NCBI RefSeq assembly: GCF_014646895.1 | Contig: NZ_BMOD01000007.1 | Location: 124,001-188,000, forward strand | DNA length: 64,000 bases | Origin: Deinococcus roseus | Lineage (GTDB): Bacteria; Deinococcota; Deinococci; Deinococcales; Deinococcaceae | Direction of reading: 5' to 3' | Part shown: piece by piece, positions 10,401-16,753 of the stretch | Numbering within the stretch: position 1 is the first letter of the stretch | Layout: every line of letters starts with the position of its first letter | Made by a program: the position numbers and the translations under genes | Notes under the pieces: generated by a model | Told to the model about the DNA's origin: nothing | What the model saw: the letters and a program-made list of their open reading frames with translations, nothing else | The model's database searches: none

Positions 10401-10864
10401 TCCAGCAGGTCCACGGCCCGCACCTCCGGGTCACTCCAGCGTCTCAGTTCTGGTTCCAGATCTGGAAATTCTGCTGTCAGGGTCTGGTGGATGGCTTCTT
10501 TGAGGGTCTGGTGCAGGGGTCTGCGCTGACCCACCAGCAGCAGGGGGAAAAACGGTGCGAGGTGAAACCCTGTTCTGGACCGGATGGCCTGCCCCATTGA
10601 GGTTCTGGGAAAAGCGGAGGCCAGGGTGTCTGCCAGGAACAGTGCGAAACTGGATTTCCCTGAGCCGTAAGGACCGGTGATGGACCACGTGCGGGGTTGC
10701 CCACTCTGGGAGAGGCCTTTCAGGATGCGCTCGGTGAGGCTTTGCCCGTTGGGGGTGAGGATGTAACCTTCAAGGTGTTCGGCGTCTTTCCAGTCTTTGA
10801 CCAGTTGTACGCTGCGGTGAAAGCGGCCTTTCACACTGACCAGATCACTGAGGATGGCATTCAT
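7475..10864 (-). CDS. sspC: SspC-like large P-loop ATPase of the phosphorothioation machinery
   Basis: This 1129-residue protein has an N-terminal Walker A (GPYGSGKSS, residues 64-72) and Walker B (LLLILDEFGK, 169-178), followed by a long, mostly helical region with no other motif I recognise. In the SspABCD pathway the ATPase SspC works with the nickase SspB and the sulfurtransferase SspD to insert sulfur at single-stranded sites. Gene order B-C-D is the usual one. The ATG overlaps the sspB stop (ATGA) and the end overlaps sspD by 8 bp, so the three are translationally coupled. The N-terminal ATPase is clear. The function of the C-terminal 900 residues is inferred from context only. Confidence 0.65.
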   Translation of the reverse strand: MNAILSDLVSVKGRFHRSVQLVKDWKDAEHLEGYILTPNGQSLTERILKGLSQSGQPRTWSITGPYGSGKSSFALFLADTLASAFPRTSMGQAIRSRTGFHLAPFFPLLLVGQRRPLHQTLKEAIHQTLTAEFPDLEPELRRWSDPEVRAVDLLERATLHLSRKSRGGLLLILDEFGKFLEYAAQNPQDGDLFLMQELAEFASRSAFPVALITVLHTGFSDYLLHAEHTARAEWQKVQGRFTDVNFQEPAEQFLQLIASAVDFRSGPELSKAYACKVREVLESEVLEEARKRIPALDAHLLRCVPIEPITALLLWPLFRSKLAQNERSLFAFLTGSEPFGLLDFLTSQDTDSGQLPMYTLSQLYQYVVHSLGSATYQSDLSRRWSLIEVACDRLGEGADPLLKSLVQAIGLISSYGSQVGLKATRETLIAACGDSAEVDEALSELKRKSLVLYRNFESTYALWDGSDMDLDEEFAQVMAKQGQFSLARSLQRHLELYPQVARAHYIRTGNLRSFEVTLFEGRSTELSTHISKLKPDQLQIIFVLSSTDTERKQLQLIAQFHAANTNVIFAFPRPVVGLEGFLRELNAWETIKRTSTSLEGDPVAKKELEGRIQQAQERLENTIGSLFGVKGYRFEPSKSEWFHAGAPCSVPTARHFQQWLSQILDWKYHLSPVIRNELLNRNQLSSQSAKARRNLLEAMLLQNTQPRLGMEGFPPEYSMYAAVLKKGGFHREVKGHWQLTAPEGSYEPVWQAMLEHLTAREDRVPLTGLFDLLRGAPYGIAEGPIPVLVAALLISMRERIAIFDEGLFVPELRIEVLERIVRRPDLFEVQWIEFTSSTLQALQDMSEAIRMYAGKPERIGTPLLMDVVKPLILVAAKLPPYSRFTRKLDPPSAVLLRDMLLRIKDPVQLVTQDILALYHTTIEGETHPKSLTSWLLDCLNAMGSAFGNLLYQIEMQIREAFQLSGSFAEVSQNLRSRAEQLRGYTVDQTLTAFVQQLGSASADQWREQLGRVVHSGKPVTDWRDGDLLAFQVKLRQMASDFHRLEELVRERGTVPKDAGVQVIRIGVLGTDLREDRKVFSLREDQKQQAEQLSHDLLAEFQKQTGGLDINVTLSALALLTQKIIGGPHE

Positions 10865-11784
10865 GCGTTTTGTCCTTCCCCTGCATAGTGGTGCCTGAGC
10901 AGGCTTTGCAGGGTGGTGGGGGTCCAGTCTGCAGAACGAATCAGGCTGCGCATCCCTGCGGTATCGTCAAAGTGAATCCCGGTCAAAGCCTGCACCTGAT
11001 CCACCCGGTTCAGAAAAGCCGTTTCGGTCAGTTTGAATGCTGCTCCCGGAGCACCCGGGTGGTACATGAACCGTTCCAGATTGACTGTGGAGACCTGTTC
11101 AAAGTGCTTTTGCCAGTGGTCCACCAGGGCATAGGCAAAAATGGCATCCGGGAGGCTTCTGTGCTCTCCCCTGACAAAACCGAAGGTGTTTCGGTCCACC
11201 CTTTTCAAGAGGCCCAACTCTACAAGGGGGGAATCGAAAGATTCCTCTCCCACCTGACCTCTGGGGCTCAGGGCAGGCAGGTAGGTGCGGATCAGCACCT
11301 CAAAATCCCGCTCTATGGAATTCACATTCGCACGTGAACCTCCCTGATGTTGCAGCAGATCCATCACCCACACCACCACCTCCTGCCTTGTGAAGGTGTC
11401 TGTGCGGAAAACCGTGAAAAGCAGGTGCCACAGGGTGGCCTCCTCGGGGTTCTGCAACATCAGGTGGTGCAGCAGCCACAACGTTCCCGGATCTTCAAGG
11501 CAAGGATCCCAGCCTTTTTCAGATAGGAGAAGCCCGGCAAGCTCCGTGGGCTCAAAATGCCCTTTGTGTCCTCTGACAGGCTGAATCAGTTGCATCACGG
11601 TGCACCAATGCCGGATGCTGCTCACCATGTTCTTTCCCACCCCGAGCAGGGTGGTGGCATCTTCAAGCAAAAACAGATCGGGGTGTTCCGGGAGGCCCTG
11701 CACGGCTTTGGGCAGCCAACTGTAACGCAGGGCAAAGGATTCATGTCCGCTGAAGGAGGTTCGGGATAACGGGAGGGTGAGCAT
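10861..11784 (-). CDS. sspB: SspB-like DUF4007 protein, DNA nickase component
   Basis: The first gene of the phosphorothioation operon is 307 residues from the ATG at 11784, which has a GAGAGG-type ribosome site. An upstream in-frame ATG at 11835 adds 17 residues but has no ribosome site. The N-terminus carries the DUF4007 signature FSGHESFALRY (about residues 11-21), followed by a helix-turn-helix-like segment GVGKNMVSSIRHW (48-60). DUF4007 proteins accompany DndC/SspD-type sulfurtransferases, and as recalled SspB is the nicking subunit. The usual neighbour sspA (cysteine desulfurase) is absent on this side, so a housekeeping desulfurase may supply sulfur. The stop overlaps the sspC ATG. Confidence 0.7.
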   Translation of the reverse strand: MLTLPLSRTSFSGHESFALRYSWLPKAVQGLPEHPDLFLLEDATTLLGVGKNMVSSIRHWCTVMQLIQPVRGHKGHFEPTELAGLLLSEKGWDPCLEDPGTLWLLHHLMLQNPEEATLWHLLFTVFRTDTFTRQEVVVWVMDLLQHQGGSRANVNSIERDFEVLIRTYLPALSPRGQVGEESFDSPLVELGLLKRVDRNTFGFVRGEHRSLPDAIFAYALVDHWQKHFEQVSTVNLERFMYHPGAPGAAFKLTETAFLNRVDQVQALTGIHFDDTAGMRSLIRSADWTPTTLQSLLRHHYAGEGQNA

Positions 11785-11849
11785 GGTTGGGCCTCTCAGG
11801 AAGGATTTGGGCAACGCAACACGCACCAAAGGCAAAAGGAAACGACGAA

Positions 11850-11866
11850 CAATGCCTGAGGCATTG
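11850..11866. promoter_or_regulatory. 17-bp palindrome upstream of sspB, probable operator
   Basis: An 8-bp perfect inverted repeat, CAATGCCT-G-AGGCATTG, lies 66 bp upstream of the sspB start. Weaker dyad symmetry extends about 15 bp on each side. With a single central base it suits a dimeric repressor better than an RNA hairpin. Confidence 0.5.
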
Positions 11867-12207
11867 CTCTGGGTTTTCTTTTTGGAGACATGGTTTACCA
11901 GCTGATGATATGGAGAGGCCGCGACAGGATTTGACGCGCCCTGTTTGTTGTGTCGAAACAGTACTGCACAGCAAAGTGAATTTTCATTCTTGCGTCAGGC
12001 AACTAGGGGTTTTCCCTGGCAACCCAAAAACAAACCTCCATTTTGCCAGCTGACAGAATGGGGGTGTTTTCCGTCAAAACATGATCTTTCTTTAAAATTC
12101 AACAGTCCACTGAAGAGAATTCAATTCTAAACAAATTTTCTCAAAAAATACATAAATAGCGAATTCAAATGAACATCTGGCCCCAACACCCAGCAAGAAC
12201 ACCACAA
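11867..12207. other. AT-rich gap between sspB and the subtilase
   Basis: This stretch of about 340 bp holds no convincing gene. Short open frames on both strands here lack ribosome sites and look like chance. It is more AT-rich than its surroundings, as expected for the sspB promoter region, but I cannot fix a -35/-10 pair with confidence. Confidence 0.4.
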
Positions 12208-12240
12208 GAAAAAGCCAGGACCTTCCGGTCCTGGCTTTAA
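12208..12240 (-). terminator. Intrinsic terminator of the subtilase gene
   Basis: On the minus strand a 12-bp stem (AAAGCCAGGACC pairing with GGTCCTGGCTTT) with a 4-nt loop is followed by T residues, 12 bp after the stop of the protease gene. Confidence 0.8.
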
Positions 12241-12251
12241 GATGAACAGGG

Positions 12252-13817
12252 TTATTTCTGCATCCAGAAGCTGTAACTGCCGCTGCCTGAGTATGCCACA
12301 ACTTCCCAGGTGTAGTACCCGCTGCCTGCGTTGTAGGTGATGCTTTCATCGCTGCTGGAGGTTTCTGCACGGCTGACCGCCTGCCATGCGCTGCCGTTCC
12401 ATTTGTAGAGCACCAGGTCAAAGTCGCTGCCAGAGGGACCTTTCAGCCAGCCCTTCAGGGTGCCGCCAGCGTAATTGAAATAGGTGTTGTTGGGCTGGTA
12501 GGCGCTCTGTCCGCTGCTGAGGCTCCCGGTGTACTTGCTGCAGTTGGTGCCACTGCAAGGGTCCGTGGTGGGGGGCTGGGTGGTGCCCTGACCCACGAAC
12601 AGCAGACGGTTGGCTGTGCCTTTAGGATCGGTGATCTTGTTCTGGGTGGCGGTGTTCACCAGGGTGTCCCGCACCTGCTGGGGGGTGAAGGCGGGGTTGG
12701 CGGAAAGCACCAGGGCTGCTGCGCCTGCCGTGTGGGGACTGGCCATGCTGGTCCCGGAGATGGTGTTGGTGGCGGTGGTGCTGCCAATCCAGGTGGAGGT
12801 GATGTTGCTGCCCGGAGCAAAGATGTCCACGCAAGTGCCGTAGTTGCTGAAACTGGAACGCGCATCGGTGCTGGTGCTGCTGGCCACAGTGATCGCAGCA
12901 GGGGTGCGGGCAGGACTGTAATAACAGGCGTCATCGTTGGAGTTGCCTGCAGCCAGCACAAAGGTGATGCCTCTGGAAATGGCACTGGCAATGGCGTCAT
13001 CCATGGCCTGATCGACGCTTCTGCTCTGCGGCCCCAGGCTCATGTTGACCACGGCGGGCTTCTGTGCGTTCTGGGCCACCCAGTTGATGGCCTGAATGAT
13101 GCCCTGGTTGCTGCCGGTTCCGTCACAGCCCAGCACCCGCACGGCCACCAGTTTCACGTTTTTCGCCACCCCGTAGGTGCTGCTGCCAATGGTGCCTGCA
13201 ACGTGTGTGCCGTGCCCCTGGCAGTCCTTGCCGTTCTGGCCATCGTTGATCACGTCGTACCCGATGGAAGCCCGCCCGCTAAAAGCCACATGGGTGGTGT
13301 TGAGGCCCGTGTCCAGAATGTAAGCGGTGACGCCCGTGCCGCTCGTGCTGTAGGTGTAACTGTTGCTGAGGGGAAGGTTTTGCTGGTCAATGCGGTCCAG
13401 GCCCCAGGAAGGAGGACTCGTCTGGGTGTCCACGGCATGGTAGGTCTGCACGGCCTGCAGGTAAGCCACCCGTGGGTCGGCAGTGAGTTTCTGCACGTTG
13501 CTGCCACTGAGTTTCGCTGCGAAACCATCCAGCACATCGCTGTACACGGCCTGCACCTGCACACCCTGTTTTTCAAGGCCCAGCATCTGCACCACCTGTC
13601 CGGCACCCAGTTTGCTGATGCTCTGTCCCTGCACGGTGGCCGTTTTGCGGAACACCACAATGTACTCTCCAGAAGCACTGTTGCCATAAATGGGCGCTTC
13701 AGTGACAGTGTTTTTGCTGCTGGGCATGGGAAGCCCAGCGTCCTGCGGTGCAGTGCTGTTGCAGGATGCCAGTGCAAGGGTGAGGGTCAGTAAAGCAGCA
13801 GAAGTGACTCGGTTCAT
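12252..13817 (-). CDS. Secreted subtilisin-like serine protease (S8), lipoprotein type
   Basis: This 521-residue preproprotein has a lipobox-like signal (ALASC, Cys19), an I9-type propeptide (about residues 50-125), then a subtilase domain with Asp169 (YILDTG), His202 (GHGTHVAG), oxyanion Asn292 (AAGNS) and Ser357 (GTSMASPH). After about residue 400 a short linker with Cys residues leads to a PPC-like beta-sandwich at the C-terminus (about 425-521), a domain usually found on secreted proteases and often cleaved off. The order matches aqualysin/proteinase K-like enzymes of the Deinococcus-Thermus group. It is probably exported and anchored or released to degrade external protein. The start has a GAGGAG ribosome site, and a terminator follows at 12208-12240. 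Confidence 0.93.
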   Translation of the reverse strand: MNRVTSAALLTLTLALASCNSTAPQDAGLPMPSSKNTVTEAPIYGNSASGEYIVVFRKTATVQGQSISKLGAGQVVQMLGLEKQGVQVQAVYSDVLDGFAAKLSGSNVQKLTADPRVAYLQAVQTYHAVDTQTSPPSWGLDRIDQQNLPLSNSYTYSTSGTGVTAYILDTGLNTTHVAFSGRASIGYDVINDGQNGKDCQGHGTHVAGTIGSSTYGVAKNVKLVAVRVLGCDGTGSNQGIIQAINWVAQNAQKPAVVNMSLGPQSRSVDQAMDDAIASAISRGITFVLAAGNSNDDACYYSPARTPAAITVASSTSTDARSSFSNYGTCVDIFAPGSNITSTWIGSTTATNTISGTSMASPHTAGAAALVLSANPAFTPQQVRDTLVNTATQNKITDPKGTANRLLFVGQGTTQPPTTDPCSGTNCSKYTGSLSSGQSAYQPNNTYFNYAGGTLKGWLKGPSGSDFDLVLYKWNGSAWQAVSRAETSSSDESITYNAGSGYYTWEVVAYSGSGSYSFWMQK

Positions 13818-14109
13818 GTCCGTTCTCCTCGTGGCGTGATGGCAGAATCAAACTGCTTTCAGGCCGGTTGGGCAGGGTGCCCGTTGGGTTTTTGAAGATG
13901 GTCCACAATAACCATTTCGGCTGTCCGTGAAAATCAGGGAATTCACCTAACTGCTTCTGAAACTTTGCCCCTTTGCAGAGGGCACCTGAATCCCTCAATT
14001 GAACCCCTTCAAAGACCGTGGATTCTCTGCAAGAAGATCGAATACTGCGGGTGTTTATGCATCCCTGCATCTTCAAGGCCTATGGGTGTGCAGGTGGTAC
14101 CATGCCAGG

Positions 14110-14817
14110 GTGCTTTCCCTGATCGGCAACTTGCTTTTCACCGTGCTGTTCCCGGTGTTGGTCCTCCAACCGAAACTTCCCGGAGTGAACTGGGGGGTCA
14201 TGCAGGTGCTCACCCCCACTTTCGCTTTCATGCTCTCGGCGCTCATTCCCTGCCTGTACCTGCTGGTCCTGCAACTCCGCAACAGGCGGGCATCAGCCGT
14301 GTGGTTGCTGTTCACGCTTTCCACCCTGATCAACGCCCTGGCCAGTTTCTGGTGGATTGATGGCTGGACCTTTGCCCTCAAGGATTCCAGTGGCAGCCTG
14401 TTCCTGGCCACCTCCACCCTGGTGTCCCTGCTGCTGGGCAAACCCCTGTTTGGGGTGGTGCTGCGGGAGTACCTGCAGCTTGATCGGCAAAGCAAACACG
14501 CTGTTGAAGCTTTCCTGCAAGGCCCCGGACAAAAGCTGGTGGTGCTGAGCACCAGGGTGCTGTGCCTGAAAGGCTTGACCGTGGCCACCCTCAACACGCT
14601 GGTGAAACACCAACTGGTCACCGCCCCATTTGGCACACCAGAATTCAATGCCCAGCTCGCAGGTGCAGTGGCGTGGATGGTTCCGGTGGCTTATCTGGCC
14701 ACCACCGTGGCATACTCGGTGATTGTGCTGATCTGGAAAGTGGGTCTGGGGGCAAAATTGCATTTCCCCTTCACCCCGAGGGTGTGGACAGAAGCCCTGG
14801 CAAGCCGGGGGCTTTGA
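14110..14817 (+). CDS. Integral membrane protein, VC0807-like
   Basis: The protein is about 235 residues from a GTG at 14110. The frame is open to an ATG at 13999, but the first 37 codons lack membrane or domain character. Five to six hydrophobic segments are visible, starting with LSLIGNLLFTVLFPVLVL and ending with a helix before the C-terminus. The pattern of short charged loops between paired helices recalls the VC0807 family of uncharacterised membrane proteins. No catalytic motif is present. The start is uncertain: no strong ribosome site precedes either candidate. Confidence 0.55.
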   Translation: MLSLIGNLLFTVLFPVLVLQPKLPGVNWGVMQVLTPTFAFMLSALIPCLYLLVLQLRNRRASAVWLLFTLSTLINALASFWWIDGWTFALKDSSGSLFLATSTLVSLLLGKPLFGVVLREYLQLDRQSKHAVEAFLQGPGQKLVVLSTRVLCLKGLTVATLNTLVKHQLVTAPFGTPEFNAQLAGAVAWMVPVAYLATTVAYSVIVLIWKVGLGAKLHFPFTPRVWTEALASRGL

Positions 14818-14928
14818 CGGCCTCGCAACAGGTTGCTGCTGGATGCAACATCGGCTGTGAAACCCTGGCTCCTGAGGTTTGATGAAAGCAGGCGTTCTGG
14901 TGCGGCACCCCTTCCCTTGCCCTTTTCC

Positions 14929-14934
14929 TATACT
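14929..14934 (+). promoter_or_regulatory. -10 element TATACT of a leaderless promoter
   Basis: TATACT ends 6 nt before the ATG at 14941, so transcription would begin at or beside the start codon. There is no Shine-Dalgarno sequence and no clear -35 element. Confidence 0.55.
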
Positions 14935-14940
14935 GAACCC

Positions 14941-15432
14941 ATGAGACAACTGAAGCATGCAACAGCCCTGACCTTCCTGGTGATGGCCACCTCCCTGGCA
15001 GGTGCTCAATTTGAAGATCCTTTGCACAACAACCTCTCCCGGTTCAGGCAGGTCTGCCAGATCAACGTCCAGGTGACCAGAGATGACAGCGATGATCCCA
15101 GCACCACAAAGCTGTTGACCGAAAAAGCCACAGCGGAACTCACCACCTACGGCATCCTGCTGCCGGCAACCTGCAACGACGATGATTTGCGTTTGCGCAT
15201 CACCATCGATTTCAAAAATTTGCCTGATTATGGAAACCAGGTCCATCTGTTCAAAAACACCTTTGAAGCCTGGACCCAGAGTTACAAAAACCTGGAATCC
15301 TTTTCCATCTACACCGACACTTTTGTGGATGTCCGTCGCAGCCATGCGGATGCCCTGGAGTTGACCGGGTTGTGGGTCAACATGGTCATGGACAGGTTCG
15401 TGTTTGACTGGCGCAAAAGCCATCCCGGTTGA
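14941..15432 (+). CDS. Small secreted protein of unknown function
   Basis: This 163-residue protein has a typical signal peptide (Lys5, hydrophobic core, cleavage near SLAGA at about residue 22). The mature part is acidic, with a DDSDD cluster and a repeated Asp/Thr pattern, and contains two Cys that could pair. I do not recognise a family. The ATG at 14941 is chosen because the signal peptide begins there and a -10 hexamer ends 6 nt upstream. The frame is open further upstream but without signal-like character. Confidence 0.65.
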   Translation: MRQLKHATALTFLVMATSLAGAQFEDPLHNNLSRFRQVCQINVQVTRDDSDDPSTTKLLTEKATAELTTYGILLPATCNDDDLRLRITIDFKNLPDYGNQVHLFKNTFEAWTQSYKNLESFSIYTDTFVDVRRSHADALELTGLWVNMVMDRFVFDWRKSHPG

Positions 15433-15586
15433 CACTCCAGCTTCCCTGGCCCACCCTGCAGTTTCCCACCAGGCTGGGTCCCTCTGCAGATGGCGGGTTC
15501 CACACAGCATGGTCCATCCAGCTTAGGCCAGTTGACGGTGCTGCACAGGCTTTTCCTGTCCTATAGTGGCTCCAAAGAGGAACACC

Positions 15587-15706
15587 ATGCACACTTTATC
15601 CCACCATCATTTTCACTTTCCCCCACGGGCCATTGCAGGCTTGCCCACCCATCCAGACACCCCGGACAGGATGAGCGCTTTGAAGAACCAAAAATGGATG
15701 TGCTGA
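15587..15706 (+). CDS. 39-residue His-rich short ORF, possible leader peptide
   Basis: An ATG at 15587 with a strong AGAGG ribosome site and a TATAGT -10 hexamer about 20 bp upstream opens a 39-codon frame. Its N-terminus has five His in ten residues (MHTLSHHHFHF). It ends at TGA 15704-15706, overlapping the start of the kinase gene (ATG 15694) in another frame. It may be a leader peptide coupling translation to the kinase, or the true N-terminus of the kinase separated by a frameshift at the A5 run 15690-15694. Confidence 0.4.
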   Translation: MHTLSHHHFHFPPRAIAGLPTHPDTPDRMSALKNQKWMC

Positions 15707-16635
15707 CCTTCGAAATGCTGATGAAAGCCTGCCAGGCTTTCGGGGTGCAGGTGAAGGACATCCAGCCTTTGCCAGGGCACCGGACCAGGTACAGGATCAC
15801 CGATGACCACGGCAAAATGCACCTACTGAACGCTGAAAACAGTTTCTTAGGGGACTTGATGGATTACAAATGCCAATTGCTGGTCTCCGTGGCTTACTTC
15901 CTGACTTACCTGAAACGCAAAACAGACTTGCCCCTCCCTGAGCCCCTCCTGACCCGGGAGGATGAACTCACCTTTGTGGGCAACTTCTTCTGCTTTTCCA
16001 TGCTCACCTGGGTGGAAGGGGAACCCATCAAGGCCCTCAACCAGTCTCAGGCTTTTCAGGCAGGCAGCATCATGGCCACCTTGCACCACAGGCAGCAGGG
16101 CTTTGAACGTGCCGAGGGATTCACACGTCCCTGGCCCACCCAGGATCACCTCAGGCACAGCTGGTACCGCATCCAGCACAATGCCCATTTGCAGCAGGAA
16201 GACATCGAGCGGATCGAAGCCCTGCTGGCACGCCGCACAGGCTTCAGGTACCGTTCCAGAGATGACCTGCCCGAATCCGGGTTGATCCATGGGGATTTCA
16301 AATTGCAAAATTACGTGCTGAACAGGGGAAAGCTGCGGATTGTGGACTTTGATCACCTGCAGCACAACTCCTTTCTTTATGACATTGCCGTTGCTTTCAC
16401 CTCCATTCACGACCCGAAACTCAAACACCGTTTCCTGGAAGGCTACCAGAGCGTAGCTCCCCTGCCAGGCAATCTGGAAGACGGCCTGAACCGCGCCTAC
16501 CTTGAGGCCACCATTCACAGGATCGGCGCACACCACCGGGTGCTGCGTTGTCCAGAGTGGATCCGCAAGGAAGCGCCCCTGCTGGTGAAACTGGCCCGCA
16601 GGTACGAGCAAGGAGCATTCAGTGCGCTGGATTGA
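15694..16635 (+). CDS. Aminoglycoside-phosphotransferase-fold kinase (APH family)
   Basis: This 313-residue protein has the APH/choline kinase catalytic loop LIHGDFKLQNYVL (about residue 200) and the metal-binding DFD motif (RIVDFDH) some 20 residues later. The N-lobe is weakly conserved. The substrate is unknown; relatives include homoserine, fructosamine and spore-coat kinases as well as antibiotic kinases. The ATG at 15694 lacks a good ribosome site of its own, but the preceding short ORF in another frame overlaps it, suggesting translational coupling or an upstream frameshift. The gene is convergent with the 797-residue protein gene at 16754. Confidence 0.75.
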   Translation: MDVLTFEMLMKACQAFGVQVKDIQPLPGHRTRYRITDDHGKMHLLNAENSFLGDLMDYKCQLLVSVAYFLTYLKRKTDLPLPEPLLTREDELTFVGNFFCFSMLTWVEGEPIKALNQSQAFQAGSIMATLHHRQQGFERAEGFTRPWPTQDHLRHSWYRIQHNAHLQQEDIERIEALLARRTGFRYRSRDDLPESGLIHGDFKLQNYVLNRGKLRIVDFDHLQHNSFLYDIAVAFTSIHDPKLKHRFLEGYQSVAPLPGNLEDGLNRAYLEATIHRIGAHHRVLRCPEWIRKEAPLLVKLARRYEQGAFSALD

Positions 16636-16753
16636 TCCCACCCAGACATTTCAGGGCCCTCAAGAATGCCCCGTTGACCTGCAAAGGGCAGGTCTGGCCA
16701 TGTTTCGCATTGCACCACACGGCACATGCTGTCCAGCAAAGTGATTCAGGTCC

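Noticed and set aside
12732..13793. 353-codon plus-strand frame opposite the subtilase
   Set aside because: It is antisense to a complete S8 protease; its Gly/Ala/Val/His-rich translation reflects codon bias of the real gene.
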